NCBI RefSeq assembly: GCF_007341385.1
Contig: NZ_VJYD01000008.1
Coordinates: 62,001-126,000 of the forward strand
DNA from: Flavobacterium daemonense
GTDB lineage: Bacteria > Bacteroidota > Bacteroidia > Flavobacteriales > Flavobacteriaceae
Length of the DNA stretch: 64,000 nt
Reading direction: 5' to 3'
Below, one piece after another: positions 26,962-34,944 of the stretch. Under the pieces are notes generated by a model that saw nothing but the letters and a program-made list of their open reading frames with translations, made no database searches and was not told the DNA's origin. The translations under genes were made by a program, and so were the position numbers. Every line of letters begins with the position of its first letter. Position 1 is the first letter of the stretch.

Positions 26962-27655
26962 GAAATATTTAGAAGAATGTCTTGAGTCTATTCGAAAGCA
27001 AACATTTCATGACTATGAAATAATAATAGTTGATGGTGGTTCAACAGATAAAACTTTGGAAATTGTAAAAAAATATAATATTAAAAAGGTCTTTACTGAT
27101 ATAAAAGGAGGTGTTAGTAGGGCCATGAATCACGGAATAGAGCATGCATCGGGTGAAATAATATCAATTTTACATTCAGATGATTTTTATTATTCTAGCT
27201 CTACTTTAGAATTAGTAGTTTCAAAATTCATGCAATTAAATTGTAAATGGCTTTATGGAAATTTAGTTCGAAAAAAAGAACGTCAATTATCTTTTCAAAA
27301 CAACGCTCTTTATTCTAAGGATATTTTTGAATATACTTTTAATATTCCTCATCCGACTGTTTTTGTAAAAAAATCTGTTTATGACGAAATAGGAATGTTT
27401 GATGAAACTTATAAATATGCCATGGATTATGATTTGCTACTAAGAATTTCGGACAAGTACATCCCATGTCAAATAGAGCAGTATTTAGTAGTTTTTAGAG
27501 AACATGAAGCTAGTTTGTCTACTTCTAATTGGTCAAATGCACAAAAGGAATCACTAATGATCCAACAAAAACATGCTAAAAGCTTTGTAGTAAAAGGTAA
27601 AGGGATTTTTCGTTTTATCAAAACTCGATTATCTAGACTAAAAACTTTTAAATGA
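26921..27655 (+). CDS. glycosyltransferase family 2
   Basis: 244-residue GT-A enzyme. It begins MPIVSIITCTWNSEKYLEEC, then IIIVDGGSTDKTLEI and the metal-binding ILHSDDFYY region, with later HPTVFVKKSVYDEIGMFDE and DYDLLLR. These are WcaA-like GT2 features. It adds one sugar of the repeat unit to the lipid carrier on the cytosolic face. The start lies inside the polymerase gene (41-base overlap), and the stop overlaps the next start by four bases. Confidence 0.88.
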   Translation: MPIVSIITCTWNSEKYLEECLESIRKQTFHDYEIIIVDGGSTDKTLEIVKKYNIKKVFTDIKGGVSRAMNHGIEHASGEIISILHSDDFYYSSSTLELVVSKFMQLNCKWLYGNLVRKKERQLSFQNNALYSKDIFEYTFNIPHPTVFVKKSVYDEIGMFDETYKYAMDYDLLLRISDKYIPCQIEQYLVVFREHEASLSTSNWSNAQKESLMIQQKHAKSFVVKGKGIFRFIKTRLSRLKTFK

Positions 27656-28554
27656 TTTCAATACTTATTTGTACATATAAAAGACCTGCATTATTAAAAA
27701 CATGTATTGAATCAATTCTAAATCAAAATGCAAACTATGATTTTGAAATTATTGTTATTGATAATGACCCTGAAGAAACTGCAATAAAAATCATTGAAAA
27801 ATATAATGGCAGGATTAAATATTTTCTTCAACCATTAAGAGGATTATCGCATGCTAGGAATATGGCTATCTCAAAAGCTAGTGGAGAAATTATTGTTTTC
27901 ATCGATGATGATGAATATGCCGACAAAAATTGGCTATCAAATATGATTTACTGTCATAAAAAATATCAAGCAGATGTTGTTTTAGGGAAAGTGGAATACG
28001 AAATTCCGTCAACATTCCCTTTATATATAAGGCAAAGTTCCTATTTTAAGCGAAAAAGTAGAATTACTGGAGAGAAAGCCACTTTTAATGATGGATATAC
28101 TGGAAATACTTTGGTAAAAAGAGAATTATTTAATCTAAGAACTCCAGCTTTTCTTTTAAAATTTAATCATACAGGAGGAGAGGATTCCGAGTTTTTTAAT
28201 TATTTATTGTCTAAGGGTGCAAATATTGTATTTTCAAATGATGCGATTATTTACGAGACGCAAGATCAACAAAGGTTGAAAATAACTTGGTTTTATAAAA
28301 GAGGTTACCGTTCGGGTTCCACCTATGCTGGTAATCTTTTTCAGAACAATAATGCAATAATAGCGAGCATAAAATTGGTCTATAGCATAATTGGGGGCTT
28401 AATTTTTAGTTTTATATTAGTACTAGGGACACTAATAATGCCATATAAGTATTTTATTAAAATGGTTGTTAAATTAGCTAATCAATTTGGAAAACTTGGT
28501 TATGTGGTAGGTTTACAAATTGAGAGTTATCATTATAACGAGATAAAGAACTAA
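27652..28554 (+). CDS. glycosyltransferase family 2
   Basis: 300 residues. The start ISILICTYKRPALLKTCIESI, the nucleotide-binding IIVIDNDPEE and the IVFIDDDEYADKNWL metal motif identify GT2. HTGGEDSEFFNYLLSKG looks like the acceptor/catalytic-base region. The last 70 residues include a hydrophobic stretch (IIGGLIFSFILVLGTLIM), so the enzyme is probably membrane-attached. The donor is unknown. ATGA overlap with the gene before. Confidence 0.88.
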   Translation: MISILICTYKRPALLKTCIESILNQNANYDFEIIVIDNDPEETAIKIIEKYNGRIKYFLQPLRGLSHARNMAISKASGEIIVFIDDDEYADKNWLSNMIYCHKKYQADVVLGKVEYEIPSTFPLYIRQSSYFKRKSRITGEKATFNDGYTGNTLVKRELFNLRTPAFLLKFNHTGGEDSEFFNYLLSKGANIVFSNDAIIYETQDQQRLKITWFYKRGYRSGSTYAGNLFQNNNAIIASIKLVYSIIGGLIFSFILVLGTLIMPYKYFIKMVVKLANQFGKLGYVVGLQIESYHYNEIKN

Positions 28555-28682
28555 TTTCAATATTTTTTTACAAAAATTTAGCTTAATAAACAGTTCTCGA
28601 AGATAAATAATCAGTCAATTTGAAGCTTTGTCTTATTTATTTTTCGTCCATAATTTATACCCGAAATAATTAAAAGAACTCT

Positions 28683-29714
28683 ATGAATATTCTAGCCACA
28701 TGGATATGTATTGATTCGAAAGACAATGCATCATATTTTCCTTCCTCGAAAGGAATGTCATCCGATGCAAAAATTCAATCTATATACTGGAAATGTATAG
28801 CATGTAGTATGTATACTGCACGCTATTTTAATCCTGAGTTGCGTCTTATTGTATTTTCAAATACTGATATTTTACCCACAATAAATGGAATTAATTACAC
28901 AGAATTATTTAAAAAGTTGAATATTGAGTTTCATAACGCTCCTTTTGATTTTCAAACGCCGAAGGGATATTATAAAGATTGGAGAAATCAATTTTATGAA
29001 TTTTCGATTTTTGAATTTATTTCGAATTCAAGTTTTTTCAATGATAATGATAAGTTTTGTTTAATTGATTCTGATTGTATAATAACACGTTCTTTGAATA
29101 ATATGTTTGATGAATTAAACTCAAAAGAATTTATTCACTATAAGTTAGATTATCCGGAGTCACATTTAATTAATGGTATTTCGAGAAATGATATGAAATA
29201 TATTTTTGAAAATATTGAAAACATGACAATTAATAAAACACCAGATTATTACGCAGGGGAGTTTTTTGCAACTAATATTTTTGGGGTTAAAAAAGTATGC
29301 ACTGAATTTAATTCCTTGTGGCCAAAATTAATTTCTTTTCACCTTAAAAATGAATTAGTTCTTAACGAGGAAGCTCATGTACTTAGTTATATTTATTTCA
29401 AACTAAAAGAAGAAAATAACATTGCTAATAATTATATAAAAAGAATTTGGACAGATCCAACAACCTATAGGAATGTTAATTATAATGATCAATATTTCGC
29501 TATTTGGCATTTGCCAGCAGAAAAAAGACATGGCTTTAAAAAGTTATTCAATTATCTGTCCCAAAATTCTTTTTCAGTTAGTAAAAATGATTCTATGCAA
29601 TTTGTAGATAAATTAAAATTAATATTCACAATTCCCAAATTGAGTCTAAAGCTAAAGGCATATTACGTTATGAAAAAACAGTTAAAGGAAATAACAAAAA
29701 GAGCAAATGTGTAA
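28683..29714 (+). CDS. putative glycosyltransferase-like protein
   Basis: 343 residues. I do not recognise a named family. The sequence FCLIDSDCIITRSLNNMFDEL (about 120-140) has the Asp-x-Asp pattern and flanking context of GT-A glycosyltransferases of the GT8/nucleotide-diphospho-sugar type. YAGEFFATNIFGVKK and IWHLPAEKRHGFKK look like the acceptor side. No signal or membrane segment. Position among glycosyltransferases supports the idea; the activity is inference. It overlaps the next gene by eight bases. Confidence 0.6.
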   Translation: MNILATWICIDSKDNASYFPSSKGMSSDAKIQSIYWKCIACSMYTARYFNPELRLIVFSNTDILPTINGINYTELFKKLNIEFHNAPFDFQTPKGYYKDWRNQFYEFSIFEFISNSSFFNDNDKFCLIDSDCIITRSLNNMFDELNSKEFIHYKLDYPESHLINGISRNDMKYIFENIENMTINKTPDYYAGEFFATNIFGVKKVCTEFNSLWPKLISFHLKNELVLNEEAHVLSYIYFKLKEENNIANNYIKRIWTDPTTYRNVNYNDQYFAIWHLPAEKRHGFKKLFNYLSQNSFSVSKNDSMQFVDKLKLIFTIPKLSLKLKAYYVMKKQLKEITKRANV

Positions 29715-30612
29715 ATTATCACCGATAGCTCTTTTTTGTTACAAGCGTTTAGATACCTTAATAAAAACAGTCGAAGCACTCCAAAAAAATAATCTAGCTG
29801 CAGAATCTGAATTGTATGTTTTTTTAGATGCCGCAAAAAATGAAGAAGAAAAATATGCCGTTAATGACGTAAGGAATTATATTAAAACTATTGAGGGGTT
29901 TAAAAAGATTATAATTTCTGAATCAGAATTTAATAGGGGATTGGCAACTTCCATAATTGAAGGTGTTAACCAGATATTAAAAAATAATGAAACCGTTATT
30001 GTTCTGGAGGATGATTTGGTGAGCTCCCCTAATTTTTTGGATTTTATGAATCAGGCATTAAATTTTTATAAGGAAGCTGAGAAAGTATTTTCAATAACAG
30101 GATTTAGCATACCAATTAATTGCGGAAAAAGCTCTTTGGATGTTTATTTTACAACTCGTTCATCAAGTTGGGGTTGGGCAACATGGAAAAATCGTTGGCA
30201 AAACATTGATTGGGAAATTGCCGATTATCATGAATTTAATAACAATCGTAAATCAAGACGAGACTTTAATAAAATGGGTTCTGATATGTCTACGATGTTA
30301 GATCGTCAAATGCAAGGAAAAATAAATTCTTGGGCTATTAGATGGTGTTATCATCAATTTAAAAATAATTTATTTTCGATTCATCCTTTTGTTTCAAAAA
30401 TTGATAATATAGGTTTTGATTCTGCTGATGCTTGCAATACAAAAGAAAAATTTAATAGGTATGAAACTTTATTAGACAAAAGTAATACGACTGAATTTCG
30501 ATTTAGTTATGATTTTTGTTTAGAACCTGTAATAATTAAACAATTCACAAGACCTTTCTCAATTAGCTCGAGATTACAATATAAAATTATCAATTCATTT
30601 TTTAAAAATTGA
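29707..30612 (+). CDS. GNT-I-like sugar transferase
   Basis: 301 residues. SPIALFCYKRLDTLIKTVEAL at the start, then VIVLEDDLVSSPNFLDFMN with the Glu-Asp-Asp metal motif, and SSSWGWATWKNRW, resemble the GT13/GNT-I-like sugar transferases seen in bacterial polysaccharide loci. The donor and acceptor are unknown. The gene is packed between neighbours by 8- and 4-base overlaps, so it is part of one transcript. Confidence 0.75.
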   Translation: MCKLSPIALFCYKRLDTLIKTVEALQKNNLAAESELYVFLDAAKNEEEKYAVNDVRNYIKTIEGFKKIIISESEFNRGLATSIIEGVNQILKNNETVIVLEDDLVSSPNFLDFMNQALNFYKEAEKVFSITGFSIPINCGKSSLDVYFTTRSSSWGWATWKNRWQNIDWEIADYHEFNNNRKSRRDFNKMGSDMSTMLDRQMQGKINSWAIRWCYHQFKNNLFSIHPFVSKIDNIGFDSADACNTKEKFNRYETLLDKSNTTEFRFSYDFCLEPVIIKQFTRPFSISSRLQYKIINSFFKN

Positions 30613-31769
30613 AAATCCTTCTCGTTCATTCTCATTATCAACTCAAAGGCGGAGAAGATGCCGTATTGGAACAGGAACTAGAATTATTAAAACAAAACCA
30701 CGTCGTTGAAGTTTTGAGGTTTCAAAACCAGGATGGTTGGAAGGGAGCCTTTCAATTTCTGTTTTCAATTTGGAATATTGACTCTGCTAGTATAATAAAA
30801 AAAAAAATTAGGGAATTTAATCCTGATGTTGTGCATGTTCACAATTGGCATTTTGCTATAGGGCCATTAGTATTTCGGGAAGTTAAGAAGTTAGGTGTCC
30901 CGGTTTTTCATACGATTCATAATTATCGTTTGTTGTGTCCTTCAGGAATTCTTTTATATAAAGGTAAATTATTTACAGAGAGTTTGCATCAAAGTTTTCC
31001 TTGGAAAGCTATTCGATATAAAGTATATCGTTCTTCTATTTTGCTAACATTTTGGCTATCGTTTGTGGTTTGGTTTCATAAAAAAATTGGCACTTGGAAA
31101 AAAATCGATTCCTATGTATGCCTAACATCATTTGCGATCAATCTTTTTGAACAATCTAATTTTGGAGTTCGAAAAGAACGATTTATAATCAAACCCAATT
31201 TTACTGACAAGTGTAAAGAATTGATGCTTAATGAGAGAGAGAATTATTTTTTGTTCATAGGTCGGTTGTCTGAAGAAAAAGGGATTAAGAATTTATTAGA
31301 AGCTTTTAAGGAATTGCCTTTCGAACTAAAAATTGCAGGGAACGGACCTGCTAAGCAATTGGTTTTAGATACTGCAGAAGAACATGCGAATATATGCTAT
31401 CTAGGTAAATTAACTAACGAACAAGTCTCGAAAGAACTGCAAAAGACACAAGCTCTGATTTTTCCATCTGTTTGGTATGAAGGTATGCCCATGACGATAT
31501 TGGAGGCATTTTCAGCATCTACACCCGTTTTGTCTTCAAATTTAGGAGCAATGACTTCTCTGATTTCGGACGGTTCAAACGGATTTTTATTTGATCCGGA
31601 TTGTACAAAAGATTTAAAAGCAATAGTTGCGAAATTTAATAGGCTTTCAGTTTTAGAAAAAAAACAAATGGGAATAAATGCTTTTCAAACTTATCAGTTA
31701 AATTATAGACCTGAATTGCAATTACCCTATTTCGATTTCATTTACAATCAGGCTATAAAAAGAAATTAA
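30609..31769 (+). CDS. glycosyltransferase family 4
   Basis: 386-residue GT-B enzyme from a TTG start that overlaps the previous stop (MKILLVHSHYQLKGGEDAVL). The N-terminal domain has VVHVHNWHFAIGPLVF and FHTIHNYRLLCPSG; the C-terminal domain has FIGRLSEEKGI, KIAGNGPA and FPSVWYEGMPMTILEAFS, where Glu-x7-Glu binds the donor nucleotide sugar. It retains anomeric configuration. The donor cannot be told from sequence. Confidence 0.9.
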   Translation: MKILLVHSHYQLKGGEDAVLEQELELLKQNHVVEVLRFQNQDGWKGAFQFLFSIWNIDSASIIKKKIREFNPDVVHVHNWHFAIGPLVFREVKKLGVPVFHTIHNYRLLCPSGILLYKGKLFTESLHQSFPWKAIRYKVYRSSILLTFWLSFVVWFHKKIGTWKKIDSYVCLTSFAINLFEQSNFGVRKERFIIKPNFTDKCKELMLNERENYFLFIGRLSEEKGIKNLLEAFKELPFELKIAGNGPAKQLVLDTAEEHANICYLGKLTNEQVSKELQKTQALIFPSVWYEGMPMTILEAFSASTPVLSSNLGAMTSLISDGSNGFLFDPDCTKDLKAIVAKFNRLSVLEKKQMGINAFQTYQLNYRPELQLPYFDFIYNQAIKRN

Positions 31770-31829
31770 AAATTAAGTTCTTTATTTTAATGAGTTACAA
31801 AGAAAGCGCATTAATTAAAAGCTTTCCAA

Positions 31830-32597
31830 ATGCATAATATGATGACTCAATCGACATCCATTGTACCTTTATTGGATTACTCTATACACAGTGGAGGATT
31901 ATCACAATGTGTGACTGAAGGGAAAACCTTAATCAGTACTATAAATCAATATTCCTACTGTATTGCAGAAGAGGATGCCGATTTTAAGAAAGCGCTACAG
32001 CAATCCGATATTTTATTGCCTGATGGTATAGGAATTGTCGCGGCAATAAAATTGGTTAAGAATAGAAATATTACAAAAATAGCCGGAGCGGATATTCATT
32101 GCTATCTTTTAAATGAGTTGAATAATAAAGGAGGTCGTTGTTTTTATTTAGGTTCTTCACAAAATACTTTAGACAAAATTTTTGAACGGTTGTCAAAGGA
32201 ATTTCCTAATATTGTTGTTGATGGTTTTTCACCACCTTATAAAAAAGAATTTACGGATTCTGATAATCAACAGATGATAAATGCAATTAATAATTTTGAG
32301 CCAGAAGTGCTTTTTATCGGAATGACCGCGCCAAAACAAGAAAAATGGGCTTATTATCATAAACAGGTACTTGACGCAAAAGTAATTTGTTCAATTGGAG
32401 CTGTATTTGATTTTTATGCAGGAACAATTAAACGTCCTAACAGTTTTTGGATAAATTCAGGTTTAGAATGGTTTGCGAGACTGATGAAAGAACCTAAAAG
32501 AATGTGGAAACGATATTTGTATTATGGCCCCATATTTATTAAAATTATTATTAAAAAGAAAATTGTTAGTATGTTCAATAGAAATACTGTTTTATGA
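31830..32597 (+). CDS. WecB/TagA/CpsF-family glycosyltransferase
   Basis: 255-residue GT26 enzyme. Seen: INQYSYCIAEEDADFKKAL, ILLPDGIGIVAA (conserved Asp-Gly), KIAGADIHCYL, FYLGSSQNTLDK, LFIGMTAPKQEKWA and GAVFDFYAGTIKRPN. Such enzymes transfer N-acetylmannosaminuronic acid, ManNAc or a similar sugar to the lipid-linked first sugar. A start a few codons later (ATG at 31839 or 31842) is possible. It is followed by the initiating transferase gene with an ATGA overlap. Confidence 0.9.
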   Translation: MHNMMTQSTSIVPLLDYSIHSGGLSQCVTEGKTLISTINQYSYCIAEEDADFKKALQQSDILLPDGIGIVAAIKLVKNRNITKIAGADIHCYLLNELNNKGGRCFYLGSSQNTLDKIFERLSKEFPNIVVDGFSPPYKKEFTDSDNQQMINAINNFEPEVLFIGMTAPKQEKWAYYHKQVLDAKVICSIGAVFDFYAGTIKRPNSFWINSGLEWFARLMKEPKRMWKRYLYYGPIFIKIIIKKKIVSMFNRNTVL

Positions 32598-34012
32598 ATA
32601 TCCTTCAACAACTTTCTAAATACCGATTTTCGCGTTATTTCAAGTTTTTATTTGTCATTTGGGATTTAATTTTGCTGAATAGTGCAATTGTTTTTTCTGC
32701 AATTTTAAGATTCGGAACCATAGACAAACTTTTTTTAAAAGAGGTACAAACGATTTCTTTACTGAGTAATTTAGTATGGATAGCACTTTTGTTGTATAAA
32801 GATTCTTTTCGGATTGTTAGAGTTGAACCTATCGAATCAATTTTGAAAAGGACATTTAAAAAAGTTATCATTCATATAGCAATTACTGCTTTCTTTGTTT
32901 TATTTTTAAAATATAATGATATATCACGCCTAAGACTGGTTTATTTTTACTGTGTTTTCTTTGGCTTGCTTATGATTTCTCGATTATTATCGATGAAACT
33001 TCTAAAGTATATTAGGGCAAAAGGATATAATTTTAGAAGTTTTATAATTGTAGGAGCAAATGATACCGGTGAAAGAATGCGCAAGATCTTGGCGAAAGAT
33101 TTGACTTATGGTTATCGTTTTTTAGGTTTTTTTGATGAAAAAGTAGATCCTTTTGCGTATATTTTGCATCCTATTTTGGGGAGATTTGACCAAATTGAAG
33201 ATTTTATTATTAATGAAGATGTTGATGAAATGTATGTTGCTCTTCATATTGATAAAATCAATGTTATAAATAAATTAGTAAAAATTTGCGAGCAGCATAT
33301 GGTGCGAATTAAGTTTATCCCAGACTTTCAATTGTACACAAAATCTAATAAAGTACAAGTGACTTTTTATGAGAATACACCAGTCCTAATGTTTCGAAGA
33401 GAACCTTTAGAGATTGCGTTTAATCGCTTTTTGAAAAAAGCTTTTGATGTTTGTTTTTCTTTTTTTGTACTTGTTTTTATTTTTCCGTGGTTGTTTCCAA
33501 TCATTATGATTATTATAAAACTAGAATCTCCAGGTCCAGTTTTTTTTAAGCAAGAACGCTCAGGAAGAGACAATAGATCTTTTACTTGCTTGAAATTTAG
33601 AAGCATGAAGCTTAATGGAGCCGCTGATAGTAAACAAGCTGTAAAAGGAGATAGGCGTGTTACTAAATTTGGCGCTTTTATGCGAAAAACAAGCATAGAT
33701 GAACTACCTCAGTTTTTTAATGTTTTTTTTGGAGATATGTCAGTTGTAGGACCAAGGCCACATATGGTAAATCATACTAAGCAGTACAGTGAGTTAATCA
33801 ATAATTATTTGGTTCGCCAATATGCTAAACCGGGCATCACAGGATGGGCACAGGTAAATGGCTTTCGTGGCGAAACAAAGGAATTAGTTGATATGGAAAA
33901 TAGAGTCGAATATGATATTTGGTATATTGAGAATTGGAGTTTGCTACTGGATGTCAAAATAATAATAAAAACGATTATTAATGTATTTAAAGGAGAAGAA
34001 AACGCCTTTTAA
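32594..34012 (+). CDS. undecaprenyl-phosphate sugar phosphotransferase (WcaJ-like)
   Basis: 472 residues. The N-terminal part has four to five hydrophobic helices, then a Rossmann-like domain (FIIVGANDTGERM). The C-terminal catalytic domain (about 280-472) has FKQERSGRDNRSFTCLKFRSM, DELPQFFNVFFGDMSVVGPRPH and the C-terminal amphipathic piece. It moves a sugar-1-phosphate from UDP-sugar to undecaprenyl phosphate, starting repeat-unit synthesis. It is the last biosynthesis gene before the export pair. Confidence 0.93.
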   Translation: MNILQQLSKYRFSRYFKFLFVIWDLILLNSAIVFSAILRFGTIDKLFLKEVQTISLLSNLVWIALLLYKDSFRIVRVEPIESILKRTFKKVIIHIAITAFFVLFLKYNDISRLRLVYFYCVFFGLLMISRLLSMKLLKYIRAKGYNFRSFIIVGANDTGERMRKILAKDLTYGYRFLGFFDEKVDPFAYILHPILGRFDQIEDFIINEDVDEMYVALHIDKINVINKLVKICEQHMVRIKFIPDFQLYTKSNKVQVTFYENTPVLMFRREPLEIAFNRFLKKAFDVCFSFFVLVFIFPWLFPIIMIIIKLESPGPVFFKQERSGRDNRSFTCLKFRSMKLNGAADSKQAVKGDRRVTKFGAFMRKTSIDELPQFFNVFFGDMSVVGPRPHMVNHTKQYSELINNYLVRQYAKPGITGWAQVNGFRGETKELVDMENRVEYDIWYIENWSLLLDVKIIIKTIINVFKGEENAF

Positions 34013-34138
34013 AATTAATTTACGACTCCTTAAAAAAAATCCTTAATATAAATTTGGTTCAGTATAGTTTGAAAGTGCAAAAATATTTTTTATCAAAGCA
34101 TTTTTTAATTTTATATGTTCCAGTTAACCGTGCGCCGA

Positions 34139-34930
34139 ATGAAATTGAATTTTTCTCTTTTTTTTAAAGCAATTTGTTTTTTAATGCTTTTGTTTTTATG
34201 TTTTTCCTGTGGTACAAAAAAAGATATAGTGTATTATCAAAATATCGATAATATGACTAATTTACAAAATAGTACTTCATACGAAATTAAAATTCAGCCA
34301 GATGATTTGCTAATGATAATAGTCTCTGCTGAAGATCCTGAAGTTGCAATTCCTTTTAATTTAGCGACGGTTGCGACTGCAAATTCTGGTAAGTTAGATA
34401 TAGTTACAGGTCAGCAAACAATTCAGTCCTATCTGGTTAACAGTGAAGGAATGATAGATTTTCCGATCATTGGTAAATTGCATGTTGGCGGTTTGTCTCG
34501 GACAGAAGTACTGTCACTTCTGCGAAGTAAAATAAGCTCATATATTAAAAATCCAATAATTAATTTGCGTATAATGAATTTTAAAATTTCATTGCAAGGA
34601 GAAGTTAATTTACCTGGAACCTATCCGATAGCCTCAGAACGAGTGACTTTAATAGAAGCTTTAAGTATGGCAAAAGATTTAACTATTTACGGAAGAAGGG
34701 ATAATATCTTGATAATAAGAGAAATTAATGGCATAAAATCATATAATAGAGTGGATATTACAAAATCTGACTTTATTAATTCCCCTTTTTATTATTTAGC
34801 ACAAAATGATGTAGTTTATGTAGAGCCAAATCAAACTAAGGTAAACGCTTCTGCAGTTGGTCCAAACACGTCAGTTATTATATCTGCGATTTCTATTTTA
34901 GTATCGCTATCTGTACTTATCTTTAAATAA
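34139..34930 (+). CDS. polysaccharide export lipoprotein (Wza-like)
   Basis: 264 residues, counting from the ATG at 34139; an upstream in-frame ATG at 34115 would put extra charged residues before the signal. The lipobox ends CFSC (Cys24). Next comes KKDIVYYQNI, then the Poly_export domain (YEIKIQPDDLLMIIV) and an SLBB-type repeat (LQGEVNLPGTYPI) with a second half. The C-terminus has one hydrophobic helix (VIISAISILVSLSVLIF), the outer-membrane helix of Wza. It forms the outer-membrane export pore with the Wzc-like kinase encoded next. Confidence 0.9.
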   Translation: MKLNFSLFFKAICFLMLLFLCFSCGTKKDIVYYQNIDNMTNLQNSTSYEIKIQPDDLLMIIVSAEDPEVAIPFNLATVATANSGKLDIVTGQQTIQSYLVNSEGMIDFPIIGKLHVGGLSRTEVLSLLRSKISSYIKNPIINLRIMNFKISLQGEVNLPGTYPIASERVTLIEALSMAKDLTIYGRRDNILIIREINGIKSYNRVDITKSDFINSPFYYLAQNDVVYVEPNQTKVNASAVGPNTSVIISAISILVSLSVLIFK

Positions 34931-34944
34931 AAATGATAAAATAA

